Positions 10,384 through 21,830 of a stretch of DNA of 64,000 nt are shown here, piece after piece. Both the position numbers and the translations under genes were made by a program. The DNA comes from Siniperca chuatsi (taxonomy: Eukaryota > Chordata > Actinopteri > Centrarchiformes > Sinipercidae). The stretch lies in assembly GCF_020085105.1 (NCBI RefSeq), contig NC_058058.1:1692751-1756750 (forward strand). The letters are read 5' to 3'. Under the pieces are notes generated by a model, which saw only the letters and a list, made by a program, of their open reading frames with translations, was not told the DNA's origin and ran no database searches. Position 1 is the stretch's first letter, and each line of letters begins with the position of its first letter.

Positions 10384-11283
10384 TCCCTCAGTCAGACTGA
10401 ACAGAAACTGAACTGCCTGCTGCAGCTGGAAGCTACTGCAGAGACTGATACAGTTCAGTGAAGCAGCCCACACATGTTAAAAGCACAAACATATCTAACA
10501 GAGTCAGAGTAATGAAATCATGAAGCCTGGCTCCCCCGTTCTCCTGCAGACATCACACTGACCTCCATCTGATACAGTAAAGCTGAGACAGGAGAGAGAG
10601 ATTGAGATCATGAAGCTGAAATTCCCAGAACTGAAAAGATAACATATGTTAACAAACATTGATCAGTGAGGTTGCACCGTAAGTCCAAAAAAAAAGATAC
10701 ATTAATGAACTTCAACCTCTGAACTTCATACAGACAGATGCTTCAGGCACTGTTCCACAAACCTCTGACAGTTTTTCTGATATTGAACAAACTAAAGTAA
10801 AATTATAATTCATCTTATAATGTAAAGGCTTTTGAAGACGGCTGAGGAGGTTTTGAAGCACTACTTGAACAATCTTTGCAAGAAGTATCAAAAAGCTGTC
10901 TGACCAAACAATGCTGATTTGGTTTAGGGATGGAATGTAACATAAGTGAGGTTTGGACACACATTATTCAGTGCATTGAGGTTTTCAGTTAACTGTTGAC
11001 ATTTAGTACAGAGATTTTAAGTTGTTCCAAATATGACAACTTTAGTTTTGTCTTTCATCAGCTGTGGGGAATTTGTGACATTCAAGAAATGATTCTCAAG
11101 AAAACAATAAACTTTATCAACCAACAGAAATCATTTGGTGATTTAAAACTGTACAACTGTATATCATCTGTGTAGTGGCACTCTGTTTTGTTTTCCAAAT
11201 TACCGCAATTTATACATGTAAAAGAAATGAGTTTGATACGAAACAAATCGCTCTGGAAGCTACTAACTCTATTTCACATGTTT
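10384..11283. other. V2 3' flank, no gene seen
   Basis: The first 100 bases match the 3' flanks of V4, V6psi, V9, V11 and V14. Beyond about 10500 I recognise nothing. Confidence 0.6.
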
Positions 11284-11301
11284 ACTATGAAAAGGTGAAA
11301 A
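11284..11301. repeat. Left target-site duplication of the RTE LINE
   Basis: ACTATGAAAAGGTGAAAA, matching 14448-14465 with one mismatch. Confidence 0.85.
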
Positions 11302-14300
11302 TGCAACCACAAGGAAGCACAAGCCAGTGTCTTCTTGTGCCAGTCCCAAGTCTGGATAAATGCAGAGGGTTGTGTCAGGAAGGGCATCCGACGTAAAACA
11401 CATGCCAAATTAAAAATGCGAATCGTGAAAATGACTTCCATACCGGATCGGTCGGGGCTCGGGTTAAAAACGACCGCCAGCGGTGCTGTTGACCTACAGG
11501 GTACCGGTGGAAATTGGATTACTGTTGGTCGAAGACGAAGAAGGAGAGGAGGAAGGTGTGTTCGTAGGCAGAGAAAGAAGAGGAAAGCTAAGAATGTAGG
11601 ACTGACAGTAGGGACTTTGAATGTTGGGACTATGACAGGGAAGGCTAGAGAGTTGATTGACATGATGCAGAGAAGGAAAGTGGACATACTGTGTGTCCAG
11701 GAGACCAGGTGGAAAGGTAGCAAGGCTAGAAGCTTAGGAGCAGGGTTCAAGTTGTTCTACCATGGGTCAGATAGGAAGAGAAACGGAGTAGGAGTTATCC
11801 TGAAAAAGGAGTTTGTGAGGAATGCTCTAGAGGTGAAAAGAGTATCAGACAGGTTGATGAACCTGAAGCTGGAAATTGAAGGGGTGATGTTCAATGTTTT
11901 GAGTGGTTATGCCCCACAGGTAGGATGTGAGTTAGAAGAGAAGGAGAAATTCTGGAGTGAGTTAGATGAAGTGATGCAGAGCATCCCCAGAGGTGTGAGT
12001 GCTGATTGGTGCAGATTTCAATTGGCATGTAGGTGAAGGGAACAGAGGTGATGAGAAGATGGGCAGGTTTGGTCTTCAGGACAGGAACGCAGAAGGACAG
12101 ATGGTGGTAGACTTTGCAAAGAGGATGGAAATGGCTGTAGTGAACACTTTCTTCCAGAAGAGGCAGGAACATAGGATGACATTTAAGAGCGGAGGTAGAA
12201 GCACTCAGGTGGACTACATCTTGTGTAGACGTTGTAATCTGAAAGAGACCAGTGACTGTAAAGTAGTGGTAGGGGAGAGTGTAGCCAGACAACACAGGAT
12301 GGTAATGTGTAAAATGACTCTGGTGGTGAGGAAGATGAAGAGGACAAAGGCAGAGCAGAGGACAAAGTGGTGGAAGTTGAAAAAGGAAGAATGTCGTGTA
12401 GTTTTCAGGGAGGAGCTGAGACAGACTCTGGGTGGTCAGGAAGTGCTCCCAGATGAGTGGACCACTACAGCTACTGTGATCAGGGAGACAGGTAGGAGGG
12501 TACTCGGTGTGTCATCTGGAAAGAGGAAAGCGGACAAGGAGACTTGGTGGTGGAACGAGGAAGTTCAGGAGTGTATACAGAGAAAGAGGTTAGCTAAGAA
12601 GAAGTGGGACGCTGAGAGGACTGAAGAGAGTAGACAGGAGTACAGGGAGATGCAGCGTAAGGTGAAGGTAGAGGTGGCAAAGGCCAAACAAAGAGCATAT
12701 GAGGACTTGTATGCTAGGTTGGACACTAAAGAGGGAGAGGTGGATTTGTACAGGTTGGCCAGACAAAGAGACAGAGATTGGAAGGATGTGCAGCAGGTTA
12801 GGGTGATTAAAGATAAGAATGGAAATGTATTGACAGGTGCCAGGAGTGTGATGGGAAGATGGAAGGAGTACTTTGAAGAGTTGATGAATGAGGAAAATGA
12901 AAGGGAACGAAGAGTAGAAGAGGTGACTGGTGTGGAGCAGGAAGTATCAAAGATTAGCAAGAGTGAAGTGAGGAGGACGTTGAAGAGCATGAAGAGTGGA
13001 AAGGCAGTTGGTCCTGATGACATACCTGTGGAGGTATGAAAGTGTCTAGGAGAGGTGGCAGTAGAGTTTCTGACTAGTCTGTTTAACAAGATCTTGGAGA
13101 GTGAGAGGATGCCAGAGGAATGGAGGAGAAGTGTACTGGTGCCAATTTTTAAGAACAAGGGAGATGTGCAGAGCTGTGGCAACTACAGAGGAATAAAGCT
13201 GATGAGCCATACAATGAAGTTGTGGGAAAGAGTAGTGGAAGCTAGGCTAAGGGCAGAGGTGAGCATTTGTGAGCAGCAATATGGTTTCATGCCTAGAAAG
13301 AGTACAACAGATGCAGTATTTGCTTTGAGGATGCTGATGGAGAAGTACAGAGAAGGTCATAGGGAGTTACAAATTATTTCTTTGTAGATTTAGAGAAAGC
13401 GTATGACAGGGTGCCGAGAGAGGAGCTGTGGTATTTTATGAGGAAGTCTGGAGTGGCAGAGAAGTATGTTAGAGTGGTGCAGGACATGTATGAGAGCTGT
13501 AAGACCGTGGTGAGGTGTGCTGTAGGTGTGACAGAGGAGTTCAAGGTGGAGGTGGGTCTGCATCGAGGATCGGCTCTGAGCCACTTCTTGTTTGCTCTGG
13601 TGATGGACAGGCTGACAGATGAGGTTAGACAGGAATCTCCATGGACTATGATGTTTGCGGATGACATTGTGATTTGTAGTGAGAGCAGGGAGCAGGTGGA
13701 GGAAAATCTAGAGAGATGGAGGTCTGCTCTGCAAAACAGAGGAATGAAGCTTAGCCGCAGTAAGACAGAATACATGTGTGTCAATGAGAGGGACCCAGGT
13801 GGAACGGTGAGGTTACAGGAAGCAGAGGTGAAGAAGGTGCAGGACTTTAAGTACTTAGGGTCAACGGTTCAGAGCGATGGAGACTGTGGGAAAGAGGTGA
13901 AGAGGCGAGTGCGAGCAGGTTGGAACGGGTGGAGAAAAGTGTCAAGTGTGTTGTGCGATAAAAGAGTATCAGCAAGAATGAAAGGAAAGGTGTTGGAGAC
14001 GGTGGTGAGACCAGCGATGTTGTACAGCTTAGAGACAGTGGCGCTGAAGAAAAGACAAGAGGCAGAGCTGGAGGCAGCAGAGCTTAAGATGCTGAGGTTC
14101 TCTTTGGGAGTGACGAGGATGGACAGGATCAGGAACGAGGACATCAGAGGGACAGCTCATGTTAGATGTTTCGGAGATAAAGTCAGAGAGGCCAGATGGA
14201 GGTGGTTTGGACGTGTTCAGAGGAGAGACTGTGAATATATTGGTAGAAGGATGCTGAGGTTGGAGCTGCCAGGCAGGAGGTCTAGAGAAAGACCAAAGAG

Positions 14301-14447
14301 GAGGTTTATGGATGTAGTGAGAGAGGACATGAAGTTAATTGATGTGAGTGAAGAGGATGCAGAGGACAGGGTTAGATGGAGGAACATGATTCGCTGTGGC
14401 GACCCCTGAAAGGGAACAGCCGAAAGGAAAAGAAGAAGAAGAAGAAG
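11302..14447 (+). mobile_element. RTE-clade non-LTR retrotransposon, near full length
   Basis: About 3.15 kb between 18-bp target-site duplications. Order: short 5' UTR, basic N-terminus, apurinic-type endonuclease (VGTLNVGTMTGKARELID, VQETRWKG, GADFN), reverse transcriptase with FADD, short 3' UTR ending in (GAA)n. The very short 3' UTR, the microsatellite tail and the protein motifs fit the RTE clade. The exact family name cannot be fixed without a library search. Confidence 0.85.
11335..14409 (+). pseudogene. RTE endonuclease/reverse transcriptase, four open pieces
   Basis: Open pieces are 11335-12036 (endonuclease N-terminal half), 11999-13039 (endonuclease C-terminal half GADFNWHVGEG..VDYILCRR, and linker), 13055-13387 (RT fingers, LVPIFKNKGD, YGFMPRKSTTDAVF) and 13411-14409 (VGLHRGSALSHFLFALVMD, FADDIVICSE, YLGSTVQSDGD). 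Breaks: a frameshift near 12000, TGA in place of an expected Trp codon at 13037, and a frameshift near 13380 just before FVDLEKAYDRV would be read. LHRGSALSH has two departures from the usual LHQGSALSP. Recent but dead copy. Confidence 0.85.
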
Positions 14448-14465
14448 ACTATGAAAAGATGAAAA
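14448..14465. repeat. Right target-site duplication of the RTE LINE
   Basis: ACTATGAAAAGATGAAAA; partner of 11284-11301. Confidence 0.85.
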
Positions 14466-15337
14466 GTTATTTGTTTTCTCTGGACTTGATAAACATGTTT
14501 CGCTCCCCAAACTAATTAACTCCAACTGGAAGCTTTTGGCCAGGATGTCATCATCAGCAGTAAAGGACCATTTCAAGAACTGAAGAATTACAGTTACTAT
14601 AACATTAACAACTATTATTGTTCAATACAAGATTGTACAAAACCTAATGATATTACCTAATAGTAGCTGATGAATGTTGACCAAGTGAGACAACATCATG
14701 TCTGCCTGACAGATAAGGACTGAACCAGTTTAACACTGTGACACAGAAGGCAGCATATCTCTACAGTCGATGTAGATGTTTACTGTGACTTACTCTACTA
14801 ATGACAGCAATTACAATCTAAATATATATTTGATATTTTCTTAGAATCCATAGTTAATCTCAGGTCTTTTAAAACATTGTTGTCGTCAATGTTTGGTCCA
14901 GTGTTGTGGAGTAAAAAAGGTCAAATTAGCTTTCTGTAAAATGAAGTAAGTTGCTTAAAAAATACTTTTCAGTTTCAATTACCTGAATGTGCACCTTCAC
15001 TGTAGATTCTGTATGATTTGTAATGTAGCGGGTGACAGCTGTCTTGGCCTATTTATGTTGTCTGTATTCTCTATATTGACCTAATGCTGTTTTCATGCTG
15101 CCCTCTTGGCCAGATCTCTCTTGAAAAACACTTTATCACAATAAGACGTTCACATGATTTAGTAAATGCAAAAGGAAAGATTTTCTTTACCTAAAAAGCT
15201 GAATATGTAAATACTACACAGCATCCTGAGTTTCTGTTAATCAACATGAGGATGATTCAAACAGCCAGCTGTCCCAGCACTGAGCAGGAAACACCATGAT
15301 ATGTTGAGGACAGCTACAGTTCACTGACTCTGTGTGT
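14466..15337. repeat. VA 5' flank block before V3
   Basis: No gene. Homologous to 33600-34270 and 53030-53700. It contains the same decayed LINE RT fragment (about 14650-14800) as the other VA flanks. Confidence 0.7.
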
Positions 15338-15437
15338 TTGCATATCTGTCCTGCCTCTCTGCTCCCAGCCGTTAAGAGGCCAGTGTTGATCAGTGGCTGT
15401 CCAGGCCTTTCAGAGCCACTGACACGCCGGCAGCACA

Positions 15438-16017
15438 ATGATGTTGTCACTGATTCCACTGCTGGCCACCCTGGGGCTCCTTGTTCAGGGTGAGACTCTC
15501 TTCTGAAAACTTTGCTTCAGGATGCAACCAGGTTCACCACAATGATGTTCTGCTGTGATGGAGAAACACTGAGACGAGCAGCATTTACCTTCTTCCATCT
15601 ATTCTCCATGTTAAAGAAATGAGACTCTTCTGTTTGGATGCTGATCATCTTTCTCCAAGCTGGATTTGTCTCAATAACCCTTCTCCTCTTTTTCATGTTT
15701 TCCAGGTTCATCAGGACAAATCGTCCTGACTCAGTCTCCTGGATCTCAGTCTGTTGTTCCAGGACAGACTGTCTCTCTCAGATGTAAAACCAGTACGAGT
15801 GTTGGTAACATTTTTTACAGCTACCTCCACTGGTACCTTCAGAAACCCGGAGAAGCTCCTAAACTCCTGATTTATACAGCTTCAAACCGTCACTCTGGAG
15901 TTCCAGGTCGTTTTAGTGGAAGTGGATCTGGGACTGACTTCACTCTGACCATCAGTGGAGTTCAGGCGGAAGATTCAGGAGTTTACTACTGTCAGCAGGG
16001 TCGCAGCTACCCGTTCA
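15438..16017 (+). CDS. V3: Ig light-chain V gene, family VA
   Basis: Germline kappa-like V gene. Leader exon 15438-15489 ([17 protein letters not shown]), donor GTGAGA, 216-bp intron, V exon 15706-16017. Joined protein starts [18 protein letters not shown]; Cys in VSLRCKTS; long CDR1 [28 protein letters not shown]3 [17 protein letters not shown]; second Cys in [13 protein letters not shown]. Octamer-like GTTTGCAT at 15338-15345, 93 bp before the ATG. Open throughout; looks functional. The nearest J is J2 on the opposite strand at 19.9 kb, reachable by inversion. Confidence 0.93.
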
Positions 16018-16045
16018 CACAGTGATACAACGTCGTACAAAAACC
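16018..16045 (+). promoter_or_regulatory. V3 12-RSS
   Basis: CACAGTG, 12-bp spacer ATACAACGTCGT, ACAAAAACC. Confidence 0.95.
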
Positions 16046-17693
16046 TCCCTCAGCTGGAGAGGAACTGATCTGACTCAACAGCTGCACTGAAACTAAAACA
16101 ACAGAGGTTTGACAGCAACACATTTATTAATAAAGACAATGAATACTTCTCTAAGTCTAAACGCACATAGTAAGGATGTAATTTTATCATTATAGATATG
16201 TAAAATTTAAATAAACAGCACTTTTTGACAGCAACATTTTGAGTAAACATTTACATTTTTCTTTGTAAACAGCAAACTCAGTTCAGATTAACAAAAAATT
16301 GAAATGTAAGAAAAAAACTATTAAAAATAATTTGGTACTGATATCAGTGTTGCAGTCAAATAAAAAATTCTAAGACAACAAAATAAACTTTACCTGAAAC
16401 ATGTTATCCAACAAAAACAGTTTAGTGGTTGGTGCATTTGATTTATATAATTTCAGTATTGTGTGTTCAAACATACTGTTACTGCTGACAGTCAAATTCC
16501 CAACCATCAGCTGTTCCTCCTCCACCCTCTCAAACTAAAGCTGTCCCGTCTGGTTCAGTCCAAACACAGACACACACTACACTTATTCTGCTCTGTCATC
16601 TAACACATCATGGCTGCCAGCTTTTTACAAATGAGCTCCAGTCTTCTAGCACTGACATGTAGCGAGGAACACAGCAAGGACGGCCTTTGATAGCACTTTA
16701 ACTTGTTTCAGTGCGTGAACCCCTCCCATAGGCAGGACATTTACATGGTAATGTTTTAGGGGTTGAAGCTGAGGACCAAATGTGTTTGACATAATTTCAT
16801 GCTCAGTTTTTGCTAGTCATGTTTATTCCCAAGATATAGCATGTAAAAATGATCTTCCTCAACTATCTTCACTAAAATAAAAATATGTATATGCAAAACT
16901 TTAAAAGACTAATTGACATATTTGGGATCACCACAGCACGAGAGTGTGACCTGATTAGAAACACTGTCATGTTGACTGTCTGAGAAGTTAAAAAAAGCTG
17001 GCTTTGGAATCTAACTGCTGCTCTGAGACATTGTCAAGTTCAGCTGAGTTACTGAATATCTGACAGTCAGTCTAATTATGCAGTCATATAATTTCTCTGA
17101 AAAATCATCAGCAAGCAATGACATCGTCCTCGTGATCTCATCCAGAAAAGAGATGACTCATGGTGGATTTTATCAATCAGCTGTTACCATTATGTCAACA
17201 TCAAGACATCAGACATCAATTTTTTTTAATAATAACACACGTAAAAATGTTTTTTTTTCTAATAATGATATCTTTATTGTCATGAAATTTTAAAAACATC
17301 AGCATTATAGGAGCAAACAGCACTAATAAAATATATGATTATCCACATTAAACAGATACACAGTGTTGCAGAGTTGCTGGATTTCTCTTTATGCTGAAGA
17401 TATCCGACTTTATATTTCTGATCCTGAAAATTCTTCAAAGCTTCAGCAGATTTCTGTCCCTCAAACAACATATTTTAGTTTAAGAGCTCTGGCTATGAAT
17501 GCAGAGGACAAAACTGTTACTATACGTACTGTATATTCATGCACATATGTGGTATATACATGTGTAAATACATAGAACAATATGAACAAATACATTTCTA
17601 ATTTCCATGTGGAGTGAGCCCAGACAGAATTTGTTTACAAGATCCAGTGTAAAGGAGCAGATGTTTCAGTCCAAGAGGAATTTTTTCTGGTCT
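16046..17693. other. Intergenic, nothing recognised
   Basis: AT-rich unique-looking sequence between V3 and a SINE. Neither strand shows Ig motifs, RSS or coding similarity that I can identify. Confidence 0.5.
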
Positions 17694-17707
17694 GAACCTG
17701 AAGACGG
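17694..17707. repeat. Left target-site duplication of the SINE
   Basis: GAACCTGAAGACGG, repeated exactly at 18099-18112. Confidence 0.9.
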
Positions 17708-18098
17708 GGTGCACGGTGGCAGAGCGGCTAAAGCTCCTGCCTCCCAATAAGGAGATCGTGGGTTCGTGGGATCGATTCCCGGACCAGACCAACATCACAC
17801 AATCTCTCTGGGTGGAGTCTGCATGTCCTCCCCGTGTTACCGTGGGTTCTCTCCGGGTTCTCCGGCTTCCTCCCACCGTCCAAAGACATGCATGTGTAGG
17901 TTAATTGATAACTCTAAATTGCCCGAATGTGTGAGTGAATGGTTGTTTGTCCTTGTCTGTGTCTGTGTTAGCCCTGCGACGAGTTGGCCACTGTCCAGGG
18001 TGTGCCCTGCCTAAGGCCCAAAGTCACTGGGATAGGCTCCAGTCACCCGCGACCCCCTAACGGGGACTAAGCGGTAGAAAATGGATGGATGGATGGAT
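17708..18098 (+). mobile_element. tRNA-headed SINE-like retroposon with (GGAT)n tail
   Basis: Flanked by a perfect 14-bp duplication. The head has an A-box-like TGGCAGAGCGG and a B-box region GATCGATTCCCGG that is disturbed by a short internal duplication. The body is the common fish repeat containing TGCATGTCCTCCCCGTGTTA and GGGATAGGCTCCAG. The tail is TGGATGGATGGATG. Non-coding; needs LINE enzymes in trans. Confidence 0.8.
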
Positions 18099-18112
18099 GA
18101 ACCTGAAGACGG
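18099..18112. repeat. Right target-site duplication of the SINE
   Basis: Exact copy of 17694-17707. Confidence 0.9.
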
Positions 18113-18421
18113 CCACATGTTGAAATGCGTTGGTCTGACAATAAAGTTGTTCTTTACACTACAAGCATTGCTGGAGTGTTGACCTCTTCAGACTTTTGTC
18201 TGGTTAAAATACCACTTCTAAAAGATAATGTCAGGTCGAACTGTTCTTTAAATGTAACAGTCAATCAATTATTTCAAAAACCATCAACAATAAATCAAAC
18301 ATTATCTCAAATACCAGAGAGAAGGATCAATCAAGTTGTGTTTTTTCTCATTAAGAAAGACTCAGAATCATCTGCTAATGTTATGAAAACTACAGAAGCA
18401 GAATTTATTTGATTAAAGATC

Positions 18422-18427
18422 TTTATT
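18422..18427 (-). terminator. Polyadenylation signal of C1
   Basis: AATAAA on the - strand about 136 bases past the C1 stop. C2, C3 and C4 have the same signal at 28002-28007, 49167-49172 and 61261-61266. Confidence 0.75.
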
Positions 18428-18562
18428 GTCTGGAAATATTGAAATGATCAACATTACAATAAAACTAGCAAACACAACTAAGAGAAAGAGAGAGACAGTT
18501 ACAGAGTGCAGAGTGAGAGCAGTATCAGAGTTAAACCAGTAGCAGAGTCCCAGTGAGTCAGG

Positions 18563-18891
18563 TCAGGACTGGGGACACTGGTCTCTCCTCAGCGTCTCTG
18601 AGAGCGGAGTCTGGGAGCCCTGGGTGGCCTCACAGGTCACAGAGCCCACCTTCCTCCACTGGTCTGCAGGGAGCCTCAGGGTGCTGCTCCAGCTGTAGTG
18701 GCCGTCCTTCTCCAGCACCCCGGGGCTCCTGCTCTCCTCCCAGCTGCTGCTGCTGCTGCCGTCCACCTTCCAGGCCAGACTCCAGTCTGAGGGGAAGCCC
18801 TTGTTGGCCAGGCACATGAGCGTGGCCTTGCCCTGCTGCAGCTCCTCGCTGGAGGGGGGCAGCACCGTCAGGGTGGGGACGACTCGACCCA
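18563..18891 (-). CDS. C1: Ig light-chain constant exon (kappa-like)
   Basis: Single C1-set Ig exon. The acceptor CTCCTCCTCCAG precedes 18891, and the first two bases complete a codon begun by the J (phase 1). It encodes [18 protein letters not shown], first Cys in [15 protein letters not shown], Trp in LAWKVDG, a five-Ser run, [14 protein letters not shown], second Cys in GSVTCEATQ, and ends RRDQCPQS with the Cys expected to bond the heavy chain. About 108 residues, normal for a CL domain. The stop is at 18563-18565. Spliced to J2 across a 988-bp intron. C1, C3 and C4 share the LGRVV start; C2 starts SDVR. Confidence 0.96.
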
Positions 18892-19879
18892 CTGGAGGAG
18901 GAGACAGAGAGACAATATGAAGAAAGTTCATACAAAGAGGAAATAAACTCCACCCTGTTGGTTGCAGCAGAGGAGGCTGCTGGTTCAGGTGGTCTTCCTC
19001 AGACTGGATGAAACTGATCTTCCGTGTTTCACTTCCCTCTCTGAGCTCAGTAACCATGGCAACAGACAGGCATCACTGCTGAACCATGGCAACAGACATA
19101 TTTCAGTACTAAAGATAAAAAGTTGAAAGCGGGAAACTCTTTTTTTTAGTTTAATTAACAAACTTAAACATCAGTGTTCAATAATTACACAATATGAAAA
19201 AAACTACAAACTATGTTCTTTCTGATTTTTCGGCCCAAACTCATAAGAGACGTTTGTTTTTTCTCCACTTTTAAGCAGACATCACTACTGAACCATGACT
19301 AAAGGCAGACTTCACTACTAACAAACATTTTAAGTGCTGAAATGCTTTTTCCAACTCGTAAAATGAATCCTACTAATACAGCATGTGGTTAAACCAGCTG
19401 CAGTGATACCGTGTTATTCATGGGTTATACTGAGGATGTGAATTAATCAGTCTGGGAGGAAGATTTTGTAAAACACTTGCAATGTTTCCAGATAAAACAC
19501 TCACTAAATAAATACTTGGTTGATATCTTCAGCTTCAATTTGATATTTATTACATTTAAATCAATTAAAAACATTTTCTTTCAGTCAGTTTTGAAACTTT
19601 TTCTGAGGACAAAATTATGAATCAAAATATTGTCTTCAATAACTACCTGTACTTTTAAAATGATAAGAAAGTACAAACTGTCAAAATGAAAATGTGAAGT
19701 GTAACTAAAGAGTTTCTCCATCAGACAGAATTCTGCCTGCATTACAGTGAAGTAATGGTCACTGCAATAATATTACATTTCATCTATCAGCCAAAATATT
19801 CAGGTAAAGCTTGTTTTTATTAAGTAAAAAACTGAATAAATATTCAATTTGAGTTCATGTAGAAGTTAAAGGTACTTAC
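18892..19879 (-). other. J2-C1 intron
   Basis: Homologous to the J4, C3 and C4 introns (42337-43061, 49653-50330, 61750-62737) but unrelated by eye to the J3a-C2 intron. No gene seen inside. Confidence 0.8.
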
Positions 19880-19917
19880 AGTTAACATCCAGTCTGGTTC
19901 CTCCACCGAACGTGTAC
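19880..19917 (-). CDS. J2: Ig light-chain J segment
   Basis: 38 bp encoding [12 protein letters not shown] with the canonical FGGG motif, followed by donor GTAAGT (19874-19879). Phase matches C1 (T + TG gives Leu). It is the only J of cluster iii and looks functional. Confidence 0.95.
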
Positions 19918-19956
19918 CACAGTGATACAAACTGATTGAGTCGCCGTACAAAAACC
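19918..19956 (-). promoter_or_regulatory. J2 23-RSS
   Basis: CACTGTG, 23-bp spacer, GGTTTTTGT on the - strand. A 7-bp-arm hairpin (CAGAGAG/CTCTCTG, 19965-19984) sits 8 bases past the nonamer, as at every J. Confidence 0.95.
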
Positions 19957-20463
19957 TCTCACTGCAGAGAGACACGGCTCTCTGACTTTGAACACAACAA
20001 ACTCAACATCAACACTCCATGTTTTTAAAATAATTAACTATTTTATATTATATTGATCAAACAGGGACATCATTTTCAGAATTAATCACATTTGAATATA
20101 TGTTTTTACCTTTATGTAAATGTGAAATTTTAATTATTTTAACATTAAATTAAACCAAAAGAATGACACTCTTAAAGAAAATGTATCTGCAGTCATCAAA
20201 ACCAATCCACATGAAAATGATCACTGACACATTATTAATCAATACTCTGGTAAATGTATTGATCCATTGAGAAACAGCATCATCAGAGTAATCCAAGTCC
20301 CTGCTGGAGTCAGTCAGAGCATTTCCATAGAGAGCCACTTTGCATCAGCAGCACCATGCTCCAGTGCTCTGGGAGAGTTTATAGTCCTGAGAGTTGAACA
20401 CTGGATGACTGACAGCTGTCCTTCATGACAACAGAAGCCACAGAAATCCTCCTCATCAAAAAC

Positions 20464-20952
20464 ATGACTTTGCTCTCCGTCCTCATCTGGACTCTCCTCT
20501 GCTGCTGCTTCACAGGTAAAGTCCAGAGAATCAAACTCCTCTCCTCTATGAACCTCCGTCCCTCTGAAATGAAGCCAATGAAACCATGACGCTGCTTTAT
20601 GTTTTTGTCTCTGTATCCTCAGAGTCCAGAGGCCAGGTCACAGTGACTCAGCCTGGAGCAGTGAGCTCTGCTCTGGGAGGCTCCGTCTCCATCAGCTGTA
20701 GGGTCAACCCAAAAGTTTATGTAGGTTCTTTCAGTGGCAAACACTATTTGCACTGGTACCAACAGAAAGATGGAGAAGCTCCTAAACTTCTTATTGCCAC
20801 GGCTAATGAGCTGCAGTCTGGAGTTCCAGGTCGTTTTACAGGCAGTGGATCAAACACTGACTTCACTCTGACCATCAGTGGAGTCCAGGCTGAAGATGCA
20901 GCAGTTTACTACTGTCAGAGTCGTCATTATATCAACAGGCAGTGGTTGTTCA
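20464..20952 (+). CDS. V4: Ig light-chain V gene, family VB
   Basis: Leader exon 20464-20515 ([17 protein letters not shown]), donor GTAAAG, 107-bp intron, V exon 20623-20952. Protein: [18 protein letters not shown]; Cys in VSISCRVN; long CDR1 with [31 protein letters not shown]3 [17 protein letters not shown]; Cys in [17 protein letters not shown]. Octamer-like CTTTGCAT at 20338-20345. It is divergent from J2, with about 550 bp between them. Open and apparently functional. Confidence 0.94.
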
Positions 20953-20980
20953 CACAGTGAAAAAGCGTCGTACAAAAACC
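20953..20980 (+). promoter_or_regulatory. V4 12-RSS
   Basis: CACAGTG, 12-bp spacer AAAAAGCGTCGT, ACAAAAACC. Confidence 0.95.
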
Positions 20981-21057
20981 TCCCTCAGTCAGACTGAACA
21001 GAAACTGAACTGCCTGCTGCAGCTGGAAGCTACTGCAGAGACTGATACAGTTCACTG

Positions 21058-21117
<60 letters not shown>

Positions 21118-21830
21118 AGTCTTCCTCCTCAAGTTCAAACAGTCCTCCTCAACAACCTGAAAGTTTCCTCAAATGAAGAGAACAGTTCCAGTCAAGAAGC
21201 CCAATCAGACCATTAAAACCACAACAACAGCAGAGTCAGCTCCACTGATGTAGAGACACAAACCAGATTCACAACATGTGAAACATCAACGTCCACACAT
21301 CACACTGAAATCTCAGGACCCTGAAGCTCCATATCTGCAATGCAACAAATGTTTTCTGTGGCAGAAACACTGACGCTTCATAAACATAATGTATTCTGTG
21401 CCACAATCCATACAGTACATGTCACTGAACAAACTGATTGTGTACCAAATGCCTCATATGTCCCCTCACACTTCATACTTATAATCCCATCGTAACGGCT
21501 GTCTGTGAATAGAACAGTGTTTAGTTTCAACTAAAGACCTGAGACCTGGATATTTCTCCAAGATTAGATCTTTTTAAGTCTGTGGAGATTGTTTTAATGG
21601 CATTCCAGGTGTTCACATTTGAATTCACTGCCACACCGACAGATTCAGTATGTGCCTGTCTGTACACAACTCCCCTTCAAGATTGAATTTTTTCCCTTTT
21701 AAATTGTAACATCTGCTTTAAAAGTTGTTTGTGCATTTACCACATGAGGCCTCAGTGGTTATGTCCCAACCCCCGGCTCTCAGTCCCTCAGTTCAGCCAT
21801 TCCCACTTCCCCAGGCCCCTGCATTTCTAT
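20981..21830. other. V4 3' flank
   Basis: Matches the flanks of V6psi (30825-31800) and V11 (51207-51660). Contains a (CA)n run. No gene. Confidence 0.65.
21059..21116. repeat. (CA)n microsatellite
   Basis: Long uninterrupted AC run. Shorter runs occupy the same place after V6psi (30905), V9 (44236) and V11 (51286). Confidence 0.95.

Noticed and set aside
15241-15459. - strand frames [15 protein letters not shown] and [16 protein letters not shown] repeated at every VA gene
   Set aside because: They are antisense to the VA promoter/leader and to the leader intron; conserved because the V genes are.
18553-18819. + strand open frame [13 protein letters not shown]... (also 28149, 49314, 61408)
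   Set aside because: It is the complement of the constant exon on the - strand; its repetition simply follows the C copies.
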